Source of the DNA: Methylococcaceae bacterium
GTDB taxonomy: Bacteria; Pseudomonadota; Gammaproteobacteria; Methylococcales; Methylomonadaceae
Assembly: GCA_030626845.1 (NCBI GenBank)
Contig: DAOUTG010000016.1
Coordinates: 1-37,230, forward strand
Direction: 5' to 3'
DNA length: 37,230 bases
The notes beneath the pieces were generated by a model. The model had not been told where the DNA came from. It was given only the letters and a program-made list of their open reading frames with translations, and ran no database searches. The position numbers were made by a program, and so were the translations under genes. Shown one piece after another: positions 25,335 through 34,775 of the stretch (its first letter is position 1; the number at the start of each line of letters is the position of its first letter).

Positions 25335-28157
25335 ATGAATACTATCAGTATTAAAGGAGCTAGGACGCATAACCTTAAAAACATTGATTTAGATTTACCT
25401 CGTGAGGTATTAATTGTTATGACAGGACTTTCAGGTTCTGGAAAATCTTCGCTAGCCTTTGATACCATTTATGCTGAGGGACAACGGCGTTATGTGGAAT
25501 CTTTATCGGCTTATGCCCGTCAATTTTTGTCAATAATGGCAAAACCTGATGTTGACCATATCGAAGGTCTGTCACCTGCTATTTCAGTTGAACAAAAATC
25601 AACCTCACATAATCCGCGTTCAACTGTGGGTACGATTACTGAAATCTATGATTATCTCCGCTTGCTATATGCACGCGTTGGAACACCTCGTTGCCCCAAA
25701 CATGGTGAATCGTTAGAGGCTCAAACGATAAGCCAAATGGTAGATTTGGTGTTAACCCAAAATAAAGATCAACGCTGGATGTTACTCGCCCCCGTAATTA
25801 ATCAGCGTAAAGGTGAACATTTACAATTATTCAAAGAATTATTAGCACAAGGGTTTCTTCGTGCGCGAATTAATGGTGAGATTTATGAATTAGACCAACC
25901 TCCTAAGCTCGATTTACGCAAAAAACAGACCATAGAAGTGGTGGTTGATCGGTTTAAAATTCGTAATGATATTCGTTTAAGATTAGCTGAATCTTTTGAA
26001 ACCGCCTTAAGAATCGCTGATGGGATTGCTAAAGTTTGTGCTATAGATGAATTAACGGAACTTGTTTTTTCAGATAAATATGCGTGTCCTCAATGTGGTT
26101 ATAGCTTAAGTGAATTAGAACCGCGTATTTTTTCGTTTAATAATCCCAAAGGGGCATGTTCAAACTGTGAAGGCTTGGGCGTTAGTCAACATTTTGATAG
26201 CACACTTGTCATTCACAATGAACAGTTAAGTCTTGCTGAGGGTGCGATTCGAGGCTGGGATAAGCGTAATCATTATTATTTTCAAATTTTGTCTGCTTTA
26301 TCGGCACATTATCATTTTGATATAAAACAATCCTTTGGTAAATTATCCACTGAAATTCGTGATCTTGTTTTATATGGCAGTGGTAATGAGTCAATTCGGT
26401 TTCAATTGAATACGGGCGCAGGTAAGATTGTAACCAAGCATCATCCTTTTGAAGGGATTATTGTTAATATGGAAAGACGTTATCATGAAACCGATTCACA
26501 AGCGGTTCGTGATGAATTATCTAAATATTTAATGAAAAAAACGTGTGATACTTGTCAAGGGGCGCGTTTAAATACCGCATCAAGGCATGTCTTTGTTAAT
26601 GATAAACCACTACATGAATTAACCCGCCTATCTATTGCCAAATCATTAGAATTTTTTCAAAACTTATCTATTGAAGGGCATAGAGGGGAGGTTGCGGCAA
26701 AAATCAATAAAGAAATTGAGGTGCGATTAGAATTTTTAGTCAATGTGGGTTTAGATTATTTAACCTTAGATCGTAGTGCCGATACTTTATCAGGGGGTGA
26801 AGCGCAACGGATTCGGTTAGCGAGTCAAATTGGTGCAGGATTAGTTGGGGTGATGTACGTTTTAGATGAACCCTCAATTGGATTACATCAGCGTGATAAT
26901 CAACGTTTACTGAATACTTTATTCAAATTACGAGATCTAGGCAATACCGTTATTGTGGTTGAACATGATGAAGATGCGATTCGTGCAGCACAACATATTG
27001 TTGATATAGGTGCAGGAGCGGGTGTACATGGTGGGAATATTGTGGCTCAAGGAACGATTAATGATATTATTAATAACAAAAAATCACTGACAGGGCAATA
27101 TTTATCAGGTCAACAACGGATAGAAATTCCCTCTAAATTAACCCCAGTTGATAAAAATAAACAAATTATTATTCGTAAAGCTTCTGGGAATAATCTTAAA
27201 AATATTGATGTACATTTTCCGATTGGATTATTAACTTGTGTTACAGGGGTTTCTGGTTCAGGAAAATCCACTTTAGTGAATGATACCTTATATCGTCATA
27301 CGGCACGCCTGCTTAATAAATCTAGTGTACAAGCTGCCCCCTGTAAAATCATTGAAGGTTTAGAACAGATAGATAAAGTGGTTGATATAGACCAAAGCCC
27401 GATAGGTCGAACCCCGCGTTCAAATCCTGCCACTTATACAGGAATATTTACCCCAATACGTGAATTATTTGCTGCAACGCCTGAGGCACGTTCTCGAGGT
27501 TATACGCCTGGACGATTTAGTTTTAATGTTAAAGGCGGTCGCTGCGAAACGTGTAAAGGTGATGGCTTAATTAAAGTAGAAATGCACTTTTTACCCGATG
27601 TATTTGTCCCTTGTGATCATTGTTTGAGTCAACGTTATAATCGTGAAACTTTAGAAATTCATTATAAGAGTAAAAATATTAATGAAGTTTTAGAAATGAC
27701 AATCGAAGATGCGTCACATTTTTTTAGCGCTGTCCCTATATTGGCAAAAAAATTACACACATTAATCGATGTTGGGTTAAGCTATATCACCCTAGGTCAA
27801 AATGCGGTGACTTTATCAGGGGGTGAGGCTCAACGAGTAAAGTTAGCAAAAGAACTCTCTAAACGTGATACAGGAAAAACCCTTTATATTTTGGATGAAC
27901 CCACCACAGGTTTGCATTTTCATGATATAAAACAGCTATTAACCGTTTTACATAGATTACGCGATCACGGTAATACTTTAATTGTGATTGAGCATAACCT
28001 AGAGGTCATTAAAACGGCCGACTGGGTTATTGATATGGGACCTGAAGGCGGCGAGGGCGGTGGTGTTCTCGTTGCACAAGGAACGCCTAAGAAAATTTCA
28101 AAACATAGAACCTCCCATACGGGACTTTATTTGCAACGCTTTTTTAATCCGTCTTAA
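25335..28157 (+). CDS. uvrA: Excinuclease ABC subunit A (UvrA)
   Basis: A 940-residue protein, the same length as E. coli UvrA. Walker [10 protein letters not shown] occupies residues 31-39, and a second one, GVSGSGKST, lies near residue 640. Zinc fingers [12 protein letters not shown]...CSNC in the first half and CETCKGDG...CDHC in the second are intact. [15 protein letters not shown] and [16 protein letters not shown] signatures are followed by [12 protein letters not shown] and [12 protein letters not shown]. It locates DNA lesions and loads UvrB in nucleotide excision repair. The ribosome-binding site is weak. The next plus-strand gene begins 13 bp downstream. Confidence 0.98.
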   Translation: MNTISIKGARTHNLKNIDLDLPREVLIVMTGLSGSGKSSLAFDTIYAEGQRRYVESLSAYARQFLSIMAKPDVDHIEGLSPAISVEQKSTSHNPRSTVGTITEIYDYLRLLYARVGTPRCPKHGESLEAQTISQMVDLVLTQNKDQRWMLLAPVINQRKGEHLQLFKELLAQGFLRARINGEIYELDQPPKLDLRKKQTIEVVVDRFKIRNDIRLRLAESFETALRIADGIAKVCAIDELTELVFSDKYACPQCGYSLSELEPRIFSFNNPKGACSNCEGLGVSQHFDSTLVIHNEQLSLAEGAIRGWDKRNHYYFQILSALSAHYHFDIKQSFGKLSTEIRDLVLYGSGNESIRFQLNTGAGKIVTKHHPFEGIIVNMERRYHETDSQAVRDELSKYLMKKTCDTCQGARLNTASRHVFVNDKPLHELTRLSIAKSLEFFQNLSIEGHRGEVAAKINKEIEVRLEFLVNVGLDYLTLDRSADTLSGGEAQRIRLASQIGAGLVGVMYVLDEPSIGLHQRDNQRLLNTLFKLRDLGNTVIVVEHDEDAIRAAQHIVDIGAGAGVHGGNIVAQGTINDIINNKKSLTGQYLSGQQRIEIPSKLTPVDKNKQIIIRKASGNNLKNIDVHFPIGLLTCVTGVSGSGKSTLVNDTLYRHTARLLNKSSVQAAPCKIIEGLEQIDKVVDIDQSPIGRTPRSNPATYTGIFTPIRELFAATPEARSRGYTPGRFSFNVKGGRCETCKGDGLIKVEMHFLPDVFVPCDHCLSQRYNRETLEIHYKSKNINEVLEMTIEDASHFFSAVPILAKKLHTLIDVGLSYITLGQNAVTLSGGEAQRVKLAKELSKRDTGKTLYILDEPTTGLHFHDIKQLLTVLHRLRDHGNTLIVIEHNLEVIKTADWVIDMGPEGGEGGGVLVAQGTPKKISKHRTSHTGLYLQRFFNPS

Positions 28158-28170
28158 CCTTGTTCTTCTC

Positions 28171-29736
28171 ATGAAAAAAATTGGTAGTATTTGTATTGCT
28201 TTGATACTCACATTTTATAGTAGTATAAATTATGCGATTGTTTATAGTGCTTCTACTGAAAAAATTATTGCAGAGATGTTACAAGAACTTATCGTTTCTG
28301 TTCCTCAAGAAAAAAAAGCGACGACAGAAATTTACCGGTTATCAGAGAATCGACTTATTTGGTTAAATAGCAAACAGACAGAAGTCGCACTAATTTTATT
28401 GGCAACAGCTAATACTAAAGGTCTAAATAGCGAAGATTATCAAAGTCAATGGTTGAACATCCAATGGCAGCAATTGAAAAAAAATGTTTTCCCTTCCTTT
28501 TATCAACTGGCATTATTTGATAGCACATTGACTAATAGTATATTACATTATTATTCAGATTTACGTTATGGCAGAATCAAGCCTAAGCGGGTAAAATTTC
28601 TCTTTGAGCCTAATAAAGACCCGATAAAACTTGCACAGCAAACATTAAATGCGATTCAAAAAAGCACAATGCTACAGTTAAGTGATGCTTTTGAACCTAA
28701 GTTACATTTTTATCGTAACCTTAAAAAAGCGCTTCATAATTATCAAAAAGCCAATAAAGAACATCCTCTATTAGCCTTTAAATTTTCTCCCTCTTTAAAA
28801 ACAGGAAAGAGCGACTCTCAAGTTATTAAATTACGGCATTTATTAATTACCTTAGGTGATTTTATTTTCATTAAAGGCATTGATAGTACGGTTTTAAATA
28901 GTCCTCTTTATGATAAGGCAATGACTGAGGCAGTTAAACATTTTCAACGACGTCATGGCTTAAAAGCGACGGGGCGTATTGATAAAAGAACCGTCAAAAA
29001 CTTAAATATTCCTTTATCCAAACGAATTCAACAAATAAAATTGGGATTAGAACGTTTTCGTTGGATACCTCGTTACCAAGAGGATAAATTAATCTTTGTT
29101 AATGTGCCAAGTTTTAGGTTATGGGCTTTTAATTCTTTAAAAGATAAAAAAATAGCCCCTTTGAGTATACGAGTGGTGGTAGGGAAAGCCAGTAAAACTA
29201 GAACACCTGTTTTTAGTTCAAAAATGGAATATCTTGTTTTTAGACCTTATTGGGGAATCCCTTACAGTATCCTTAAAAATCAAATTTTTCCTGGAATGAA
29301 ACGTGATGCTAATTATTTAGCTAATCGCAATATGGAACTTGTAGGCAATAGAGTTCGTCAACGTCCTGGGGGACGTAATGCTTTAGGGTTAGTGAAATTT
29401 ATATTTCCTAATAAGCATTCTATTTATTTACATGATACCCCATCTAAAAGCCTATTTAAACGTACAAGGCGTGATTTTAGCCACGGTTGTGTGAGAGTTT
29501 CTCAACCTGCAGATTTAGCCTCTTATCTTTTAAACTGGAAACCTAAAAAAGTAAAAAGAGCGATGCATAAAGGACGAGGTTCTCAACGTGCAAAATTAGA
29601 AAAAGAAATTCCTGTGGTTATTTTTTATAGTACGGTGATGGCAGCAGATGATTCAACAGTCACCTTTTTAAATGATGTTTATGGTTATGATGCAAAATTA
29701 AAACGTGAACTTAATAAAAAACATAATGCAATTTAA
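28171..29736 (+). CDS. Periplasmic L,D-transpeptidase (YcbB/LdtD-like)
   Basis: Read from ATG at 28171 the protein has 521 residues and starts with a signal peptide (MKKIGSICIALILTFYSS). The frame is open further upstream into uvrA, but that would bury the signal peptide. A scaffold region comes first, then a peptidoglycan-binding repeat (FQRRHGLKATGRIDKRTVKNLN). The YkuD catalytic domain follows, with the SHGCVRVS motif at about residues 437-444; C440 is the likely nucleophile. Such enzymes form 3-3 cross-links in peptidoglycan or anchor proteins. It follows uvrA by 13 bp, probably read from the same transcript. The ribosome-binding site is poor. Confidence 0.9.
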   Translation: MKKIGSICIALILTFYSSINYAIVYSASTEKIIAEMLQELIVSVPQEKKATTEIYRLSENRLIWLNSKQTEVALILLATANTKGLNSEDYQSQWLNIQWQQLKKNVFPSFYQLALFDSTLTNSILHYYSDLRYGRIKPKRVKFLFEPNKDPIKLAQQTLNAIQKSTMLQLSDAFEPKLHFYRNLKKALHNYQKANKEHPLLAFKFSPSLKTGKSDSQVIKLRHLLITLGDFIFIKGIDSTVLNSPLYDKAMTEAVKHFQRRHGLKATGRIDKRTVKNLNIPLSKRIQQIKLGLERFRWIPRYQEDKLIFVNVPSFRLWAFNSLKDKKIAPLSIRVVVGKASKTRTPVFSSKMEYLVFRPYWGIPYSILKNQIFPGMKRDANYLANRNMELVGNRVRQRPGGRNALGLVKFIFPNKHSIYLHDTPSKSLFKRTRRDFSHGCVRVSQPADLASYLLNWKPKKVKRAMHKGRGSQRAKLEKEIPVVIFYSTVMAADDSTVTFLNDVYGYDAKLKRELNKKHNAI

Positions 29737-29741
29737 GAACC

Positions 29742-30134
29742 TTAAGATTGCTTCCAAGGTAAATGATGATAACGCCACCCCCCTAAATTTCCTCGCTGTT
29801 TATTGGCATCTAAATCTCCCTCAAAACCTTCATCAATATTAATCAAATGAGCGTAGCCTGCATTCTCTAGCCTACTTGCAGCGGCAAGCGAACGTTGGCC
29901 ACTACGACAAAGTAGTAAAACAGGACACTGTTTATCATTCACTATTTTGTTCACTTCATTAACAAATTCGAGGTTTTCTAACCAACTTGGTGCTTCTTTC
30001 CAAGCAATATGAATGGCATTAAAAGGATGCCCCACAAAATGATGTTCTATCTTTGTTCGTACATCAATTAAAACCGCAGTCGGGTTTTGTTGTATAAAAG
30101 CAAAGCTTTGCTTAGGACTTAAGTTTTCTATCAT
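29742..30134 (-). CDS. Single-domain rhodanese-like protein
   Basis: A 130-residue protein with one rhodanese domain: VLIDVRTKIEHHFVGH at about residues 21-36, and an active-site loop LLCRSGQRS in which C76 would carry the persulfide. The end contains EGFEGDLDANKQRG, typical of small bacterial sulfurtransferases. No signal peptide is evident, so it is probably cytoplasmic. GGAG lies about 10 nt before the ATG. It is last of three minus-strand genes, 20 bp after the methyltransferase, and converges with the L,D-transpeptidase gene 5 bp away. The sulfur donor and acceptor cannot be told from sequence. Confidence 0.9.
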   Translation of the reverse strand: MIENLSPKQSFAFIQQNPTAVLIDVRTKIEHHFVGHPFNAIHIAWKEAPSWLENLEFVNEVNKIVNDKQCPVLLLCRSGQRSLAAASRLENAGYAHLINIDEGFEGDLDANKQRGNLGGWRYHHLPWKQS

Positions 30135-30154
30135 TTGGGTTTATCTCCGTAAGG

Positions 30155-30727
30155 TTATATTTTCTGACCAATAAATAAAGCTTCATCCCTATTGCCGTCA
30201 CTTTGTTCACCTGCTAAAGCATACTCTTGATAATAGCGTATTTTTAGAGGAGAAAATAAGCGCAGTAATTCATTTTCGGCCAGTAAATAATTAGGGTTAT
30301 TAGGCGGTGTGTTACTTATTTTGGCTTGGGTAAACGTTTGGTAAAAAAGTAACCCTTTCACTTTCAACGCATCCATTATCACACAAGATAAGTCACGATT
30401 AAGAAAACGACTTACAATAATAACATCAAATTTATTTTTGGCTAAAGGTATATTTTCAACATCTTGCTGTTGACAATGAACTACAAGTTTTCGTTGCAAT
30501 GCTTGTTGTTGTAATTTGTTAAGTGCAACCGAGGATATATCAAATGCGTAGGTTTCCAAACCGTGTTCTGCAAGCAGCAAGGCATTTTCCCCTAAACCAC
30601 AGGCTAAATCTAAGCCACAGCCTTTTTTAGGAAGTAATGATTGATGCGCTGCAAGCACTGTTGCCACTTGTGTTTTATCATAATCGACATCCGTATAAAT
30701 TTTATCCCACTTCATTTTAGTTATCAT
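30155..30727 (-). CDS. Class I SAM-dependent methyltransferase (TehB-like)
   Basis: A 190-residue Rossmann-fold methyltransferase. Motif I is GLDLACGLGENALLLAEHG at about residues 38-56, followed by AFDISSVAL (motif II) and FDVIIVSRFLNRDL (motif IV region). The length and MKWDKIYTD opening resemble the TehB/tellurite-methyltransferase-like group; the substrate is unknown. The ATG shares one base with the lysR stop (TAATG), so it is coupled to the regulator. An alternative internal start at MKWDKIY is possible. Cytoplasmic, with no membrane segment. Confidence 0.85.
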   Translation of the reverse strand: MITKMKWDKIYTDVDYDKTQVATVLAAHQSLLPKKGCGLDLACGLGENALLLAEHGLETYAFDISSVALNKLQQQALQRKLVVHCQQQDVENIPLAKNKFDVIIVSRFLNRDLSCVIMDALKVKGLLFYQTFTQAKISNTPPNNPNYLLAENELLRLFSPLKIRYYQEYALAGEQSDGNRDEALFIGQKI

Positions 30728-31623
30728 TATTCACTTAATTTTTGTTGTAACCAGGGGGCTAAAAATTCCACAAATAAACGAACTTTTGCTGATAAGTATT
30801 TACGATGGGGATAAACCGCATAAATTTCTAAAGCAGGTGGGGTGTAGCGTTCTAAAACGACTTTTAATTTCCCCTTCTTTATATCATTGCCAACAATATA
30901 ACGCGGTAACATGATTAACCCTAAGCCGCTGATAGCAGCAATGCGCATAGGAGCTGCAACATTTGCCTGCATTCGACCTGAAACTTTAATTTTTTTAATT
31001 GCTTTTCCTTGTGAAAAATACCACAAATCACGTGGAGGTAACGCCCAATTAACCAAACAACTGTGTTCATTTAAGTCATCGGGTATTTTAGGGGTTCCAT
31101 ATTGTTTTAAGTAGTCAGGCGATGCACAAACCACTAAACAAGAACTTGCCAATTTACGCGCAACTAAACTGCTATCATTTAATTTCCCTAAATGAATAGC
31201 AATATCTAAGCCTTCATCAATTAAATCACTTGCGGTCATTTTTAAAACCATATCAACTGATAATTCAGGATGAATTTTTAAAAATTCCGCTAAAGCAGGC
31301 GCAATATGGACAGCCCCCATGACAGGGGGGGCGCTTATTTTTAATGTTCCTTTAGGCTCTGTCTGTAAATGAGTCATTGCAGCTTCCATTTCTTCTACAT
31401 CCAGTAATACTTGCTGACAACGCTCTAAATAAGAGTCTCCAACCTCTGTTAGGCTTAAACTACGTGTGGTTCGATTAAAAAGTCGTATGCCTAATTTACT
31501 TTCCAATTGCATGACGTGCTTGGTTATCATTGCTCTCGATAACCCTAAGTCTCTGGCAGCATTAGTAAAACTGCCTAATTTTGCAACACGAACAAAAACA
31601 TTCATACTCGTTAACTTATCCAT
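30727..31623 (-). CDS. LysR-family transcriptional regulator
   Basis: Read from ATG at 31623 the protein has 298 residues; two TTG codons precede it in frame but AGG is well placed for the ATG. The N-terminal winged helix (SFTNAARDLGLSRAMITKHVMQLESKLG) and the TRSLSLTEVGDSYLERC segment are typical, followed by a substrate-binding domain beginning GTLKISAPPVMG. The pattern resembles the CrgA/YafC-like subgroup. It heads a three-gene minus-strand unit with the methyltransferase and rhodanese. A 17-bp LysR-type dyad lies 47 bp upstream of its start, in the divergent region, so autoregulation is likely. Confidence 0.93.
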   Translation of the reverse strand: MDKLTSMNVFVRVAKLGSFTNAARDLGLSRAMITKHVMQLESKLGIRLFNRTTRSLSLTEVGDSYLERCQQVLLDVEEMEAAMTHLQTEPKGTLKISAPPVMGAVHIAPALAEFLKIHPELSVDMVLKMTASDLIDEGLDIAIHLGKLNDSSLVARKLASSCLVVCASPDYLKQYGTPKIPDDLNEHSCLVNWALPPRDLWYFSQGKAIKKIKVSGRMQANVAAPMRIAAISGLGLIMLPRYIVGNDIKKGKLKVVLERYTPPALEIYAVYPHRKYLSAKVRLFVEFLAPWLQQKLSE

Positions 31624-31669
31624 CAACAATGCCTATATTGTAATATAACTGTCATAAAGGTTGACAATC

Positions 31670-31686
31670 CTATTGTTTCACAATAG
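31670..31686. promoter_or_regulatory. LysR-type operator, CTATTGT-TTC-ACAATAG
   Basis: A perfect dyad of 7-bp arms around 3 bp shows the T-N11-A spacing of LysR-family binding sites. The same half-site CTATTGT recurs at 31711-31717, just before the -35 region of the divergent 50-residue gene. Two sites spaced this way suit a tetrameric LysR regulator with a recognition site and an activation site. Confidence 0.65.
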
Positions 31687-31713
31687 TAAATAATAAATTT
31701 AGTATTTGCGCTA

Positions 31714-31741
31714 TTGTAAACATTTTTATCCAATGTATACT
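31714..31741 (+). promoter_or_regulatory. Candidate promoter for the 50-residue membrane protein gene
   Basis: TTGTAA (31714-31719) and TATACT (31736-31741) are 16 bp apart. The -35 overlaps the second CTATTGT half-site, the position from which LysR proteins contact polymerase. The -10 ends 51 bp before the ATG at 31793. Confidence 0.55.
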
Positions 31742-31792
31742 AGAGACAACTTTAAAAGATTTTGAATTATTAATTAGGAACTAACTGTAATT

Positions 31793-31945
31793 ATGAGTGA
31801 CTTTAACAAAGATATTGTTATTGGTTTATTATTTATCATTGGCGTCTGGAGTTTTCTTTCAGGTCAGTTTATTGTTTCCACCGTCTTATTTGGCAGTGCT
31901 GCTATTTATAGTAACATTGTTATTCGCGCTAAGCTGAAAAGCTAA
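31793..31945 (+). CDS. 50-residue hydrophobic membrane microprotein
   Basis: A short frame encodes MSDFNKDIVIGLLFIIGVWS followed by a second hydrophobic stretch and the basic end IRAKLKS. Two membrane-crossing segments are plausible (about residues 8-22 and 26-45), with the basic tail probably cytoplasmic. TAGGA lies about 13 nt before the ATG. It has its own candidate promoter and a strong terminator 76 bp downstream, and is divergent from lysR across a LysR-type operator. These surroundings make it a credible gene despite its size. I do not recognise the family and do not assign a function. Confidence 0.65.
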   Translation: MSDFNKDIVIGLLFIIGVWSFLSGQFIVSTVLFGSAAIYSNIVIRAKLKS

Positions 31946-32020
31946 GTTGCACCATTTTTAACCTTCTAGTGTGTTGTACTAACAAGCAGTTCCTCCTCAT
32001 ATAGTCTGCTTGACTTTTTT

Positions 32021-32071
32021 ACCTCCCTTTACTTTTAAATACCCTTTAAAAGTATGGGGAGGTTTTTTTTT
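32021..32071 (+). terminator. Strong Rho-independent terminator
   Basis: ACCTCCC...CTTTTAAA pairs with TTTAAAAG...GGGGAGGT to give a long stem, interrupted by short mismatches, followed by nine T residues. It would end transcription from the 50-residue gene. A weaker hairpin (AAGCAG 31984-31989 with CTGCTT 32006-32011, then a T-run) precedes it. Confidence 0.88.
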
Positions 32072-32150
32072 GCTTAAAAAAATGGCTACCCGCACATTAA
32101 ATCGGTAGTCAAAAATAGGTCAGTGCTTGAAAATGAATTAGCATTATTTC

Positions 32151-32193
32151 TTCTCTGTACACGACAAAAAATATTTTTGTCATGTACAGAGAA
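32151..32193. repeat. Compact 43-bp palindrome related to the MITE at 24057
   Basis: The arms CTCTGTAC...GTACAGAG and their GACAAAAA extensions form a near-perfect palindrome with one arm mismatch. They match the two ends of the 111-bp element almost base for base: its left end through GACAAAAAATAT joined directly to its right end TTTTTGTCATGTACAGAG. It therefore looks like an internally deleted copy. A 9-bp direct repeat TTATTTCTT lies at 32144-32152 and 32196-32204; the left copy abuts the palindrome and the right copy is a few bases away and overlaps the ccmF stop. As a hairpin it may also help end ccmF transcripts. Confidence 0.75.
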
Positions 32194-32202
32194 AGTTATT
32201 TC

Positions 32203-34149
32203 TTAAACAACCACTTTTTTACGGTAACGTTTATCTGCGACCGTCAATAAACCGCCTAAGGTCATTAATAATCCCCCTAACCATAACCAACGGACAAACG
32301 GTTTATAATGTACGCGTACTGCCCATGCGTTACCTTTTTCATCTAAAGGTTCACCCAATGCAACATATAAATCTCGCCACAAACTAGGATCAATATCCGC
32401 TTCTGTCATCATCGAACGCTTAACCGTATAATGGCGTTTTTCAGGGTTTAACTCGGTAATCAATTCCCCGTCCTTAGTGACAATTAACCGACCTTGATCT
32501 GCACTATAATTAGCTCCTTTTACCATTTTTGTCCCTTGAAACTCAAAGGTATAACCCGATAGCTCCACTGTATCACCTTTTTCCATCCGTATATCTCGCT
32601 CTTCGCTATACACAGAAACCAAGGTAATACCAACAGCAACAACAGCAACACCCACATGAGCAAACATCATTCCATAATAGCTTAAAGACAGTTTTTTTAA
32701 CCGATCCCAATAAGAAGCCGTATGTTGAAATTTATAAATAAATCCCAAGCCTGTGGTTGCAAAAACCCAACAACTCAAACTTATCCCTATAAAAACTGAA
32801 AAATCAAAGCCATTACCATAAATAAATGGAAAAATAATACCTATGAGCAAACTACCTGCTAATGGCTTCCAAAGTGTTTGTAAAATAGTCTCCGTTTTGG
32901 TTTGTCGCCATTTAATTGTCATTGATGCGCCCATTGCTAAGGTCATCAAACTCATTATGGGTACAAAAACCGCATTAAAATACGGAGGACCTACTGAAAT
33001 CTTTCCCCCCCCCAGTGCGTCCAGAAGTAAAGGATATAATGTACCTAATAAAACCGTTATTGCCATCACCGTTAAAAAAACATTATTAACTAACAATAAG
33101 GTTTCACGGGATACCGTAGAAAATTGAGCATCACTTTTTACATTCGGCGCTTTAAAAGCAAATAAGGTTAATGATCCGCCAATACTTAAAAATAATAACA
33201 CTAAAATAAATAAGCCGCGTTCTGGATCAGATGCAAAGGCGTGAACTGAGGTTAAAACGCCTGAACGAACTAAAAATGTTCCGAGCAAACTTAAAGAAAA
33301 AGCAAAAATAGCTAACAATAATGTCCAACTTTTAAAAACCCCACGTTTTTCAGTGGCTGCTAATGAATGAACTAAAGCCGTTCCAACTAACCACGGCATT
33401 AATGAGGCATTTTCAACAGGATCCCAGAACCACCAGCCTCCCCAGCCAAGTTCATAATAAGCCCACCAACTCCCTAAAGTAATCCCACCACCTAGAAATG
33501 CCCAAGCGATATTAGTCCAAGGACGGGACCATCTTGCCCATGCAGCATCTAATCGCCCCGATAACAAAGCCGCAATAGCAAAGGCAAAGGCAACAGAAAA
33601 ACCAACATACCCCATATATAGCATCGGTGGATGTACGATTAATCCAAAATCTTGTAATAAAGGGTTTAAATCTGCGCCATCTGCGGGGAATTGGGGTAAA
33701 TAACGCGCAAAAGGACTGGAAGTAAAGAGTAAAAAAGCAATAAAACCAACGGCAATCATTCCCATAACAGATAAAACACGTACCAGCATATCTAAGGGGA
33801 GCGCCCTGCTAAAAAAGCTCACTGCTAATGTCCAACCACTTAAAATAAAGGCCCATAATAATAGCGAACCTTCATGTCCTCCCCAAATAGCACTAATTTT
33901 AAACGGTGTGGGCAACTGACTATTAGAATGATTGGCAACATAAGCGACTGAAAAATCATCAACTGCAAATGAGTAACCCAAACAAATCATACTAATGCTT
34001 AAAAATAAAAACTGCCCCTTAACTAAAGGTTTAGCATAATTCATCCATAATTGATTATGAATAGCTACTCCATAAAGAGGAATAGTGGCTAAAACAACAG
34101 ATAAACATAAGGAAAGTATGAGAGAAAATTCACCAATTTCAGGGATCAT
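32203..34149 (-). CDS. ccmF: Cytochrome c maturation heme lyase subunit CcmF
   Basis: A 648-residue polytopic membrane protein (E. coli CcmF 647). The tryptophan-rich WWD motif WGGWWFWDPVENASLMPWL is at about residues 236-254, and GGHEGSLLLWAF lies near 90. A periplasmic loop and a C-terminal membrane segment are also present. CcmF takes heme from CcmE and attaches it to apocytochrome c CXXCH motifs together with CcmH. The start overlaps the ccmE stop by 4 bp. A run of nine C on the plus strand (33005-33013) encodes the three glycines of LGGGKIS and could be slippery. No ccmG or ccmH follows. Confidence 0.97.
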   Translation of the reverse strand: MIPEIGEFSLILSLCLSVVLATIPLYGVAIHNQLWMNYAKPLVKGQFLFLSISMICLGYSFAVDDFSVAYVANHSNSQLPTPFKISAIWGGHEGSLLLWAFILSGWTLAVSFFSRALPLDMLVRVLSVMGMIAVGFIAFLLFTSSPFARYLPQFPADGADLNPLLQDFGLIVHPPMLYMGYVGFSVAFAFAIAALLSGRLDAAWARWSRPWTNIAWAFLGGGITLGSWWAYYELGWGGWWFWDPVENASLMPWLVGTALVHSLAATEKRGVFKSWTLLLAIFAFSLSLLGTFLVRSGVLTSVHAFASDPERGLFILVLLFLSIGGSLTLFAFKAPNVKSDAQFSTVSRETLLLVNNVFLTVMAITVLLGTLYPLLLDALGGGKISVGPPYFNAVFVPIMSLMTLAMGASMTIKWRQTKTETILQTLWKPLAGSLLIGIIFPFIYGNGFDFSVFIGISLSCWVFATTGLGFIYKFQHTASYWDRLKKLSLSYYGMMFAHVGVAVVAVGITLVSVYSEERDIRMEKGDTVELSGYTFEFQGTKMVKGANYSADQGRLIVTKDGELITELNPEKRHYTVKRSMMTEADIDPSLWRDLYVALGEPLDEKGNAWAVRVHYKPFVRWLWLGGLLMTLGGLLTVADKRYRKKVVV

Positions 34150-34583
34150 TGTATTGCCTCAGCTTTCTTTTTCATAGATTCTGCAATCTCGGGGGGCATA
34201 TAATTTTCATCATGTTTTGCTAAAACTTCATCTGCTTGGAATACACCCTGTTCATCTAATCTTCCTTCTGCCATAATCCCTTGCTCTTCACGAAATAAAT
34301 CAGGCAAAATACCTGTAAATACTACTTTTACTTGGCTTGCGCCATCGCTCAATTTAAACGCGATTTCTAGGGAATCAGTCGAACGTTCAACACTCCCTTT
34401 AACCACCATTCCCCCGAAACGCATTCGAGTATTTTTAGGGGCATCGCCACTGGCAATTTGAGATGCTGAATAAAATAAATTAATGTTTTCACCTAAGGCA
34501 AAAAGTGTTAGCCCGATGGCTAAACTACTTCCAAAAACTAGAGCCAAAATGATGATTAAGCGTTGTTTTCTTTTAGGAGTCAT
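34146..34583 (-). CDS. ccmE: Cytochrome c maturation heme chaperone CcmE
   Basis: Read from ATG at 34583 the protein has 145 residues; a GTG four codons earlier (34595) is also open. A single N-terminal membrane anchor (about residues 9-30) is followed by the OB-fold periplasmic domain with MRFGGMVVKGSVERS. The heme-binding motif HDENY has H124, which becomes covalently bound to heme, and Y128. CcmE carries heme from the CcmABCD complex to CcmF. It overlaps ccmD at its start and ccmF at its end. Confidence 0.95.
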   Translation of the reverse strand: MTPKRKQRLIIILALVFGSSLAIGLTLFALGENINLFYSASQIASGDAPKNTRMRFGGMVVKGSVERSTDSLEIAFKLSDGASQVKVVFTGILPDLFREEQGIMAEGRLDEQGVFQADEVLAKHDENYMPPEIAESMKKKAEAIQ

Positions 34584-34758
34584 TTGTTTGTTCACGTCGT
34601 AATTGACGTTTAGCGTTCTTAAAAAATAAGCGTTTGTTAATAATAACGGTAACGCTGTTATAAATAATAATGGTTAAAAAAATACCATAACTTAACCACA
34701 CATATAGCCCGTGCTTGCCCATCTGTAAAAAATCGGCGAACGATGCAAAATACCCCAT
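34573..34758 (-). CDS. ccmD: Cytochrome c maturation small membrane protein CcmD
   Basis: A 61-residue protein with one membrane segment (YVWLSYGIFLTIIIYNSVTV) preceded by MGKHGLYVWLSY, the CcmD signature, and a basic cytoplasmic tail. CcmD helps release heme-loaded CcmE from CcmABC. AGGAG precedes the ATG. A 129-nt AT-rich gap separates it from ccmC upstream, unusual for this cluster. Confidence 0.93.
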   Translation of the reverse strand: MGYFASFADFLQMGKHGLYVWLSYGIFLTIIIYNSVTVIINKRLFFKNAKRQLRREQTNDS

Positions 34759-34775
34759 TCAAAAACTCCTTTGTA

